Origin: Orychophragmus violaceus
Taxonomy: Eukaryota > Streptophyta > Magnoliopsida > Brassicales > Brassicaceae
Assembly (NCBI GenBank): GCA_030180135.1
Contig: CM058229.1
Span: 39,087,522-39,151,521 of the forward strand
Length of the DNA stretch: 64,000 bases
Direction of reading: 5' to 3'
The notes below the pieces were generated by a model. The model saw nothing but the letters and a program-made list of their open reading frames with translations, was not told the origin of the DNA and ran no database searches. A program made the translations under genes and the position numbers. Numbering within the stretch: the stretch's first letter is position 1; each line of letters starts with the position of its first letter. Shown here in pieces: positions 22,693 to 31,692 of this stretch.

Positions 22693-23910
22693 TGATATAT
22701 CATGGTTTTTACAGGTTTTAGACTATGATATAACTGTGTTTTAGAGTCTTTTGTTGTTTCTTTAGAGTCTTTTACAGGTATTATTAGATATATGCACGAT
22801 TGGAGCGGATTTGGTGATTATGGAGCTTTTTGGAGCATTTTGGAGTTTTGACCCGAGAGATAGAGTTCACTTTCCAAAACAGAGGATTGCATCGATCGAC
22901 ACACATTGTGCATCGATCGACACACATTGTGCATCGATCGACACACATGCGAGATGGGCTTATCTTCGGCGGTTTAATGAAGTTTGGATATTGCACTTTG
23001 GCTCAGAAGTTTCCAAGAATTACAAAGAAGCCCCAGCCGTGATTAGGCCTTTATAGCTAGGTTTTTGGTGTTTAATTTTGGATACGCTTTCATACTTTGA
23101 GCATAGAGATTTTAAAGCTTTTGGGGCTGATCTAATCCTGTACTGCTTCCTGCTTTTGGAGAAGATTTCGAACCCCTTTAATCTTTACTCTTTATTTATG
23201 CAATCTATTATTTCTATGATTTCTGTTTCATTAATCATGTCTGAGTAGATTCATAGTTATGTTTAGGGATTCTCATTAAGGCTTTTATGACTTGCTAGAT
23301 ATAATTAATCAGTTAGGATTCACAACTAAATTGTTCTTCAACCTTACTTGTGCTTAATACTAGTTTCTAACCTGATCACTTAGAATCTAGACTTTAGGTT
23401 GTTAAATTGACACGAAAGTGTGATTTAGAATTTGAACTATTTAGGTTGAGCAATTGAATTACTCGCAAAGAAATTTGGTTAAATTGAATTGTGAACAAAT
23501 CGAACCTAAACTTAAGGCTAGTTTAATCTGTTAGGAATTGCAAAGAAATTTGGATTTCTGCTATTCGAATTAGAGAATTCTCACAACGAAAGTTGGTTAG
23601 TTCTATATCCGTGTTTGAGTTCTAGAACATTGCTTAATTTGATCCTGACTGATTATCTGATATGCTTGTCTGATTTCCTGAGAACTCACTAGACTTAGCG
23701 CTTTTAGTTAATTGCTTACAAACCACTCATGCTATTGATTTACTTTCTTGTTTTGCTTATTTAGTTTCTGATTAATTTCACCTAGCTTAACCTGATAATT
23801 CTATAATCTATCGTAAGGTCTAGAGTCCCTGTGAATTTCGATACCCTATATACTATTGATTGTCTGTGCACTTGCAGTGTAGATCTAGGGATTAAAACCT
23901 GATCGTATCA
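22693..23910 (+). repeat. GP2 5' LTR
   Basis: 1218 bp, TGATATATCATGG to GATCGTATCA. It differs from the 3' LTR by about 3% by eye plus one 21-bp motif unit. A TATA-like TTTATAGCTAGG is near 23049. Confidence 0.92.
22889..22946 (+). promoter_or_regulatory. three-unit CGATCG motif array in GP2 5' LTR
   Basis: GCATCGATCGACACAC starts at 22889, 22910 and 22931, an exact 21-bp period. The 3' LTR has only two units (30567, 30588), the first changed to GTATCG. The array is about 100-160 bp upstream of the TATA-like box. Confidence 0.85.
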
Positions 23911-23916
23911 AGTTTT

Positions 23917-23934
23917 TGGCGCCGTTGCCGGGGA
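23917..23934 (+). other. GP2 primer binding site, tRNA-Asp type
   Basis: TGGCGCCGTTGCCGGGGA, complementary to the 3' end of plant tRNA-Asp, the usual Athila primer. Confidence 0.9.
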
Positions 23935-24034
23935 CTCTTTTGAGTCTTCGATAGATTTGAACTTAGGGTTTAGACTAGGTTTTTCGTTTTTGTTTTTAGT
24001 TACTAATTTATTTTTCTGTTTTTCTCTGTCGCAG

Positions 24035-24135
24035 GTCTGATTTTCGCTTAGCATCGATCGACCCATCTTTTGAATCGATCGTTGCAGGGCGAATTGAGTT
24101 GAATCGATCGTTGCATCCTAGCATCGATCGTTGCA
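24035..24135 (+). promoter_or_regulatory. GP2 leader array behind an acceptor-like site
   Basis: A pyrimidine run ending TCTCTGTCGCAG (AG at 24033-24034) precedes four motif copies near 24051, 24072, 24101 and 24121, the last overlapping the gag ATG at 24131. GP4 has the same CTGTCGCAG followed by four copies at the same place. This suggests a spliced leader whose last exon carries the array. The donor is not identified. Confidence 0.6.
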
Positions 24136-26740
24136 CTGCGATTACAGACGGTTTATGCAGACGCGTGAGACCAGACATAATCCGAACTCGAATATCGTGA
24201 ATCTCAGGCTTGAAGAACTTGCTAGACTTGAGAGAACAAACATGAAATGTCAACGAGCAAGGATGGTACAAGAGCGCTTGATTCTGATACCTGATGCTCA
24301 GGGTGTTCTGAGAGACCGATAGAACAATCCGTACAATGCTGCTGGGCAACGGATAGATGTTGAGGGACGTGTGATACCCGAACCTGACCCTGAACCTGAA
24401 CCTGAAGGTGAGAGGCAGATGGTTAATCCTCCTGCTGCTAATGAGAGGACTCTTGCTGACTATAACCGACCGGATGAGTTCTATGCTAACCGGTCAGCAA
24501 TTGTACCTCCTGGATTTGAGAGGAATGATTTTGAGATCAAGACTGTGTACTACACTCTGCTGAGGAAAAATCCATTCCATGGTCTACCACATGAGCAGCC
24601 GATGGATCACATTGATGGCTTCGAGGACTTCGTCACTGGGATGAAGCATAATGGGGTGAACTATGATTTTCTCTACCTTAAGTTGTTCCCCTATTCTCTT
24701 GCTGGAGAGGCTTTATCTTGGCTGAAGCAACTTGCACCTGGCAAGTTTACTACTTGGGATGCTGTGAAGAGAGAGTTTCTGAGGCACTTTTATGATGATG
24801 CTCGCTCTGATCAGTCGAGACAGGACATTCTCGCTTTCTCCCAAGGTCCTACAGAGCCTCTTAAAGCTGCTTGGATGAGGTTTAAGAAGTACCAACGTGA
24901 CTGCCCTTATCATGAATTCACTGAAGTGACATTGCTGGGCATATTCTTTAGAGGTATAGATCTCCCTTACCAGACTGCGTTGGATAATTCCAACAATGGA
25001 AATTTCAACACAAGGACTCCGGAGCAGGCTAAGACATTGATAGATAACTTGGTGAGCAGTAATAGCACCAAGACTGCTGATAAGAGAAGGAAGGAGTCTG
25101 GTGGGGAGATAGATAATCTGGAGATTGCTGATATCAGGAGTAAGTTGGACACTGTTCATAGTCTGTTGACTTCGAAGAAGGTTGTTCACTTTGCTCAGGA
25201 TGTTGAGGTGTTTGGAGCTGAAGAAGATAATCAGGAAGAGGATGTGAACTACATTGGTGGCTCTGGATTCCAAGGAAACAAGTTTGATAATCAGCAAGGT
25301 AATAGGTTTTTCAATGGTGGACAGAAGAGTGCTTTCACAAGCAACCAGAACTCTTCTGGATACGGACAGACTGCTGGTTTTCAGAAACCTTTTCAGCAAG
25401 GTAATCAGAGGACTTATGGATCATCTTCTTATCAGGCACCTCTTGCTTCTAATGCTTATGAGAGCAAGATGGAAGCAATGATGGAACAGTTGCTAGAGGG
25501 CCAGACTAAGACTGCTGTGGACTTCAACAAGAAGTTAGATGTTGTGTATGAGGATCTTAATGGTAAGTTTGAATCTTTGAGTACTCATGTCAAGCAGCTG
25601 GACACACAGGTGAGCCAGATTTCAAGTACTGTCAAAGGAAAGAGTGCCATGGACGCCCACATCAAGGCTTGGTCAGTTTATGTTGATGATGGGTCACACC
25701 AAGGTGAAAATTTTGAGTTAAAGACAGCTGAACTCGTCGAAGAACCTGAGAAATCAGAAACTGAGGAAAAACCCTCGAGTGGAATCTGTGAAAAAATCAT
25801 CTGCATCGATCGATGCACCTATTGCGTCGATCGTTGCAAGTCGTGGACAGACAGTCTCATTTGTTTCTCGTGGCATTGATGAAGAGACGGATCTAGAACT
25901 TATTAGACTTTTCCCTGTGGTGTCTGAGATAACTCGACAAGAGATCGATGCAGCTAGACAACTGGAAGTGATGGATGAGAAGTTGGAAGAAGTTTCACAG
26001 TCTGATGATCCACCATATCACCCTTGTGTGCAGAAGTACTTGGAGAAGATGCTGCCAATAGACGAATGTTGAAAGATTGGGTGATAGTGGTCCCTAAACA
26101 GATCAGTGATGTGCTGCTAACTCAGATCCCGAAGAAGCTACCTGATCCTGGTATATTTGTGTTGAGTTGTTCCATCTTTGAGGATAGCTTTAGGCGTTCT
26201 TTGTGTGATTTAGGAGCTGCTGGAAGTCTCATGTCATACTCTGTGGCAGAGAAGCTGGGGATGACAGATTTTTCACCCACTAGGACCTCTCTTGTCCTAG
26301 ATGATCAGTCAATAAGTATTCCGGAAGGAGTTCTTGAGGACGTCCCAGTGAGAGTCTGAAACTACTTAGTTCCGACAGATTTCTTGGTGCTTAAGTACGA
26401 CAGTGAGCAGGATGATGCTCTAGTACTGGGAAGACCATTCTTAGCCACAGCTGGAGCAGTGATTGACGTAAGGAATAGTTTGATTGATCTCTATCTGGGA
26501 GATGAGCCTCTACACTTTGAGATGGATATGCTACGTAGGCCACAAATTGATGGTCAAAGCTTTACCATTAAGGATGGACACGGAGAGCAGACGAGTGACA
26601 CTTTGGTTTTAGATCCTGGAGAACATTACATTCCTTCTTTTCTTGGACGAGCTCACACCGACACAGCTTACTCTCCCCCTTGGATGAGGAGACTTTCGCA
26701 GAGGCATTCACAGTCTCTGTCGAGACCTCCAGGAACATGA
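24131..26740 (+). pseudogene. GP2 gag-protease, broken at four places
   Basis: The start aligns with the intact GP4 start (RRFMQTRETR against RQFMQTQKTR). The capsid domain (retrotransposon gag type) is at about 24560-25080, with FLKLFPYSLAGEA-like and FLRHFYDDARSDQSRQDI stretches. Gly/Gln/Phe-rich repeats are at about 25250-25430, the coiled MEAMMEQLLEGQTKTAVDF at 25470, and the motif spacer at 25803-25838. The protease active site DLGAAGSLMS is near 26208 and GRPFLATAGAVIDVR near 26440. The C-terminus SPPWMRRLSQRHSQS ends with TGA at 26738. Breaks: TAG at 24320, frameshift near 25790 at an A run, frameshift near 26062, TGA at 26357. Role if intact: particle formation and maturation. Confidence 0.88.
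25803..25838 (+). promoter_or_regulatory. motif pair inside GP2 gag
   Basis: GCATCGATCGATGCA near 25803 and GCGTCGATCGTTGCA near 25824, 21 bp apart. In the ancestral frame (by comparison with GP4) they read ASIDAPIASIVA. In the frame left open here they read CIDRCTYCVDRC. Confidence 0.75.
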
Positions 26741-26782
26741 TCTTGTTCGTCCGTTCAAGCTAATGACCTTAAACAAGCGCTG

Positions 26783-26800
26783 AGTGGGAGGCAACCCACT
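26783..26800 (+). other. conserved hairpin after GP2 protease
   Basis: AGTGGG-AGGCAA-CCCACT, a 6-bp stem and 6-nt loop, preceded by CAAGCGCTG. The same element lies after protease or pol in GP3 (55081-55098), GP4 (48736-48753, paired change to GGTGGG/CCCACC) and ATH (43369-43383, different stem). Confidence 0.75.
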
Positions 26801-26881
26801 GTTTGGTTTGTACATATTATTTTTGGTATTTTCCTTAGGATTTTACGTTTTGGTTTTGTTTTTGGTGTGTTTTCATTACAG

Positions 26882-27093
26882 AACATGAGTCTGGAGATAT
26901 GTGACGATCGTTGCAGGAAGATATGACGAGGAGATTAAATCGCCTTGTGACGATCGTTGCGGTCCTGAGCAACGGTCGTTGCATCTGGTTCATAATTGCA
27001 AATTAAAGGTACATGTGCGCTAAACCGGAATCAAATCGGTTCATTAGCAACGATCGTTGCTTATATGAAACGGTCGTTGCATTCGCGAAACAG
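26882..27093 (+). promoter_or_regulatory. GP2 array 1: exon-like segment with five motifs before ORF2
   Basis: Bounded by an acceptor-like TTTTCATTACAG (AG 26880-26881) and a strong donor-like CAG/GTAAGT (GT at 27094). Motifs are near 26902, 26948, 26969, 27047 and 27069, mainly as GACGATCGTTGC or AACGATCGTTGC, with 21-22 bp pairs. Confidence 0.65.
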
Positions 27094-27548
27094 GTAAGTG
27101 CCTTTAACCTTTTCTCCTTTCTCATCTTCCCCATTTCGCCGTCCGTACAACCGATTCGCCTCTACCCTAAATCATTCAATTTTTCATCATTTTCATTGAT
27201 TCAAAGTGCTATTCTTCTTGTTTTTACACGCTTTATCCATTTCTATAACATATTCGAAGCAATTCCAAGGTAAGGTCCTTCAAATTCATCGTTTTCGGAT
27301 TCAATTTTAGGGTTTTGGAATTAGAAGATTTTGGCTTTAGAATGATGATTCTGTACTGATATAGACTTGATTTAGGATGATTAATGATGAGATTATACTG
27401 CTGTTGTGATTGTGGATTGATTCTTATACGATTTGAGGAGTCTGTGAAAATTGCCTTGCATCGATCGCTGCATCTATGCAACGGTCGTTGCACTACGACT
27501 TCACAGAGATTTTTTGCGTGACTAAAGGACTGTACTTCTTTGTTGCAG
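27094..27548 (+). other. putative intron upstream of GP2 ORF2
   Basis: Begins GTAAGTGCC and ends TTCTTTGTTGCAG, exactly abutting the ORF2 ATG at 27549. Length 455 bp, T-rich. Two further motif copies lie inside (27458, 27478). The prediction rests on consensus sites only. Confidence 0.55.
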
Positions 27549-28941
27549 ATGCCTCCTCGCGGACAACATCATAAACGCAGAGCTACTACAGCATGTGCAG
27601 ATCAGCCTCCTCCACCAGAGGAATGGTTTCTCCGCGACTCAACACCACCTGAGCCTTATTAGAGAGATCGGGAAGCCATACAGTTGCCTTGGCCCAAGGA
27701 AGATAAGGAGAAGATCCTGACAGATAAGGTATGTGGTATGGAGCCCGACCAGCTGCTTAAGACTGACACATTCACAGAGAGGCCGATACATGACTATTGG
27801 GTTGAGTTCGATACACTGCTCTACAATGGCTGGTGTGATATGGATATTCAGCCGACCAAGTTTGCTGACTATTGGAGTTGCAGAACCTTAGGCAATGATG
27901 ACCAGGTGCTTAGATTGGTTAAGGGCATTGGTCTGGGGACAATGCCTACGCAGTACTATGAGATGTATCCTGATCTGGTAAGACAGTTGCTGGCGACCTG
28001 CAGAGTCTACTATCCTGATTCGGAGCGCAGGAAAGCCGCAGATGGCATCTTTACATTCATGAGCTTAGGAGGCGCAGTAGTTTTGGGACCAGTTTGGAAA
28101 TGGAGCATATGACTCGAGGACCACGAAGTAGATTCAGGTCAGGCATCCTGTTCTTAGATATGTGATCTGCATCTTGGGTTACACGCTGCTGTGCAAAGCC
28201 GAAGCAAACAAGATGCGCAAGAATGAGTTAGAGATACTCTTCATTGGGTTGAGAGAGCAGTTTGCTGGTACTGAGTTGAGAGATCCTGCTAGGGATCTAA
28301 ACTTAGGAGCTATTTTTGTCCATCACTTGTGCTCATTGCAGAAGAAGGCGTTAGATGGGAAGGGTATTGAGACAGTGGGGAGTCTGCTTACTCCCATTTT
28401 CTGGCATTGCAGGATCCCTTTAGAGGGTACGGAGCGTGATGATATCAAGGTATATATGGATCTGACCCACCTGCAGAGTGCTACTTGGCTGAAGGATAGA
28501 CGCATCTGGGTCTACTATGACACGCATAGGCAGAAGCATAGTGTGGAGCTTCCTGCTGCCAGTCTGACCAAGATCGATACATTGGCTGCCTTGGATTTCT
28601 AGCCTCCTATGCGAGATCAGCGCAGAGTTCCTACGATGGCCCATCCGCTGGGAGAGCCTTCTACACGGGCTTCTTCTTCTTCTGCGCCTGCTGCTCCTGC
28701 TGCACATGACATTGGTCCTTATCCAGCTCTTTCAGTACCTTTGAGTGAGATGTCTGAGGGAGAGTGGAGAGAGCGTCAGGATGGTATTCTACGGAGCATC
28801 TGGGACTTCATGCGTGGTTGCACTTGCAGGAGACAGCCACAAATTCATCATCCCGTTCCTGCCAGTAGACGTCGACGGCGCTCTCCGACTCCTATTCCTT
28901 CGAGTGATTCTGATCCCTATGCAGGCATAGACGATGAGTAG
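27549..28941 (+). pseudogene. GP2 ORF2 (env-position, ATHILA ORF-1-like), broken
   Basis: Starts MPPRGQHHKRRATT directly after the acceptor-like AG. Readable blocks include LVKGIGLGTMPTQYYEMYPD, VRQLLATCRVYYPD, DGIFTFMSLGG, then RRIWVYYDTHRQKHSVELPA, and an Arg-rich tail SRRRRRSPTPIPSSDSD ending at 28941. From memory this resembles the Pfam ATHILA ORF-1 family found in the env position of Athila elements. The function is not known. No signal peptide or membrane segment is obvious. Breaks: TAG at 27660, TGA at 28110 with a frame change before 28162, TAG at 28600. Confidence 0.65.
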
Positions 28942-29116
28942 AGAGTGAGATTGGTCTCCATTTTCAGACATTCGGTTCTGTATTTCTTTTTCACTTTTTC
29001 TTTTGTACTTTTCTTTTGATATTTCTCTTAGGATTCTTATGTTTGGGATGATATTCTTGTTTTTAGACTATCTGTTGCTTTGATTTTGCTTGTTTGCATT
29101 GATTTTCAGCTTTCAG

Positions 29117-29336
29117 ATTTGAGATTAGAGAATTTCTCACGGACTAACCTGCTAACTGCTGACTGATCCGAGAAATCGCAATGCAACGATCGACACGGTC
29201 CTGTGTGTCGATCGTCACACCACGAAAATCGCATTGCAGCGATCGTTGCAGACCTGAGCAACGATCGACTCTTATCGCAATCGCCTTGCAACGATCATCG
29301 CATTTATGCGTAACGATCGATGCATGTGCGAGACAG
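29117..29336 (+). promoter_or_regulatory. GP2 array 2: exon-like segment with six motifs after ORF2
   Basis: After an acceptor-like GATTTTCAGCTTTCAG come six motifs (29183, 29205, 29236, 29258, 29287, 29311), then AGACAG/GTAAAA (GT 29337). The downstream sequence to the first polypurine-like tract (about 95 bp) is homologous to that of GP4, where the same tract follows the only 3' array. Confidence 0.65.
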
Positions 29337-29429
29337 GTAAAAATCAGACAGAACCTAACACATCCCTTAAACATTTTCTTTCTTTTCTCGCCAATCCTAA
29401 GCTTGACACTACTGGGGACAGTGTGTTTC

Positions 29430-30370
29430 AAGTTTGGGGGAGGTAGCTACTGACACACGCTTTTGTTTTCTTAGAGTCAGTCCTATTTTCAAAAATTTGT
29501 TTTATTGAGTCAAAACGGTTTAAGTAAGAAACAGTGAATTTTTGAGAAGTTAACAGCACTTGCAGGAACTTAAGTGACCATTGGGATGAAGTTGCAGGAT
29601 CAATCTATGACTATTAGAAAACCCAATGCGAATCAGCCAACTGAGAACACCCACATCACTTCAGGTATCAGAGGATCCTTTACTGACTTCACCATTAAAT
29701 TTGACTTAATTTTCTCACCTAAGGGCTTGGTATACCTTGAGTCGGACTCCTCTGTTAGTTCTGACACAGCTTGTAAACCTGTCCAAGTAAGGTTCCCTTC
29801 TCCCCTTCCATAAAGTAAAAAAAAAAAAGAGAATAATAAACTGAGGATGAGCTAGTAGCTCCGAAGTGGTCACGGGAGTGGTAGCAACCACTATTACCTC
29901 CTGTGCATTCATGGAATTTGTCCAAAGTACACCCTATAACGGGAAGAGCACTGATAAAAAAAAAATGATACCCAATGGGGAAAAATCAGATTGCTAAGGA
30001 AGAGAAAATAGAAGAAAGGAACCAGAAAAAGATAGTATGGTGATCTAGAGCTAACAGAGTAAGAATCCATGTGCGCTTTGATCGATAATCCTTAGGTGAG
30101 ACCGCACTTAAATAGCTTATAGAAGTCAGTACGGTGAATTTGAATTGCTTTGGATTGATTGTGCAGTTTACTCAGGACAGTTGCTAAGTGTGGGGGAAGT
30201 ATATGTTGGTCTTGATGTCTTGCAGGTGATTCTTTCAGTGGCTTACTAAAGGGAATCTGAGTGTTGTTGCTTCTAGGATGAAAAGAGTTTCCGAAAGTTT
30301 TCAAACCTCTTCACCATGTTTTAGTTCTCTGTTTTGCTTGAGGGCAAGCAAAGGCTAAGTGTGGGGGAGT
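29430..30370 (+). other. GP2 3' region with three polypurine-like tracts
   Basis: AAGTTTGGGGGAG at 29430, AAGTGTGGGGGAAG at 30186 and AAGTGTGGGGGAG at 30357. The last touches the 3' LTR and is the expected plus-strand primer. The region also holds TTGATCGATAATCC near 30077 (a half-motif kept in all GP elements) and no ORF. Confidence 0.7.
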
Positions 30371-31566
30371 TGATATATCATGGTTTTTACCGGTTTTAGA
30401 CCATGATATAACTGTGTTTTAGAGTCTTTTGTTGTTTCTTTAGAGTCTTTTACTGGTATTGTTAGATATATGCACGATTGGAGCGGATTTGGTGATTATG
30501 GAGCTTTTTGGAGCATTTTGGAGTTTTGACCCGAGAGATAGAGTTCACTGTCCAAAACAGAGGATTGTATCGATCGACACACATTGTGCATCGATCGACA
30601 CACATTCGAGATGAGCTTATCTTCGGCGGTTTAATTAAGTTTGGATATTGCACTTTGGCCCAGAAGTTTCCAAGAATTACAAAGAAACCCCAGCCGTGAT
30701 TAGGCCTTTATAACTAGGTTTTTGGTGTTTAACTTTGGATATGCTTTCATACTTTGAGAATAGAGATTTTAGAGCTTTTGGGGCTGATCTAATCATGTAC
30801 TGCTTCCTGCTTTTGGAGAAGATTTCGAACCCCTTTGATCTTTACTCTTTATTTATGCAATCGATTATTTTATGATTTCTGTTTCATTAATCATGTCTGA
30901 GTAGATTCATAGTTAGGTTTAGGGATTCTCATTAAGGTTTTTATGACGTGCTAGATATCATTAATCAGTTAGGATTCACAACTAAATTGTTCTTCAACCT
31001 TAATTGTGCTTAATACTAGTTTCTAACCTGATCACTTAGAATCTAGACTTTAAGTTGTTAAATTGACACGAAAGTGTGATTTAGAATCTGAACTATTTAG
31101 GTTGAGCAATTGAATTACTCGCAAAGAAATTTGGTTTAATTGAATTGCGAACAAATCGAACCTGAACTTAAGGCTAGTTTAATCTGTTAGGAATTGCAAA
31201 GAAATTTGGATTTCTGCTATTAGACTTAGAGAATTCTCACAACGAAAGTTGATTAGTTCTATATCCGTGTTTGAGTTCTAGAACAGTGCTTAATTTGATC
31301 CTGAATGATTATCTGATCTGCTTGTCTGATTTCCTTAGAACTCCCTAGACTTAGCGCTTTTAGTTAATTGCTTACAAACCACTCCTGCTATTGATTTACT
31401 TTCTTGTTTTGCTTATTTAGTTTTTGATTGATTTCACCTAGCTTAACCTGATAATTCTATAATCTACCGTAAGGTCTAGAGTCCCTGTGGATTTCGATAC
31501 CCTATATACTACTGATCGTCTGTGCACTTACAGTGTAGATCTAGGGATTAAAACCTGGTCATATCA
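30371..31566 (+). repeat. GP2 3' LTR
   Basis: 1196 bp. Contains two motif units (30567, 30588) instead of three and an intact terminal hairpin (TATATCATGG/CCATGATATA), which has one mismatch in the 5' LTR. Followed by ATTTC. Confidence 0.92.
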
Positions 31567-31692
31567 ATTTCTTTTTTTGGGCTTTGTCTCGGAGACATCT
31601 TTTCGTCTTCCAGCTTGTTTATCAGAAAAGCTTGTCTTTTGCCGATTTTGTAAATCCGAAAATGTAGTGAAATTCCAAATTGAAAAAAAATA
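31567..31692 (+). mobile_element. second retroposon, 3' end
   Basis: Continues 22692 after the GP2 duplication. It runs about 115 bp and ends CAAATTGAAAAAAAA at 31677-31690, a short A tail, then AT-rich flank. Confidence 0.45.

Larger units (their letters stand above)
22693..31566 (+). mobile_element. GP2: Athila-like gag-protease element with ORF2
   Basis: LTR (22693-23910), PBS, leader array, gag, protease, hairpin, array, intron-like segment, ORF2, second array, polypurine-like tracts, LTR (30371-31566). The duplication is a perfect ATTTC at 22688-22692 and 31567-31571. There is no RT, RNase H or integrase between protease (stop 26738) and ORF2 (27549), so it needs enzymes in trans. It is the only GP element here that keeps ORF2. 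Confidence 0.93.

Noticed and set aside
22784..22996. Minus-strand ORF with MCVDRCTMCVDRCTMCVDRC, which looks like a cysteine-rich repeat peptide; similar one at 30462-30653
   Set aside because: It is only the reverse complement of the 21-bp LTR motif repeat. It has no upstream gene signals, and the repeat number differs between the two LTRs.
24713..25399. 228-codon minus-strand ORF opposite GP2 gag
   Set aside because: Shadow of the gag coding strand. Composition follows gag codon use and no family is recognised.
10485..29324. Repeated motif taken as a CRISPR-like array
   Set aside because: Eukaryotic transposon context, very short repeats with irregular larger gaps, no leader or cas genes, and spacers that are conserved rather than unique.
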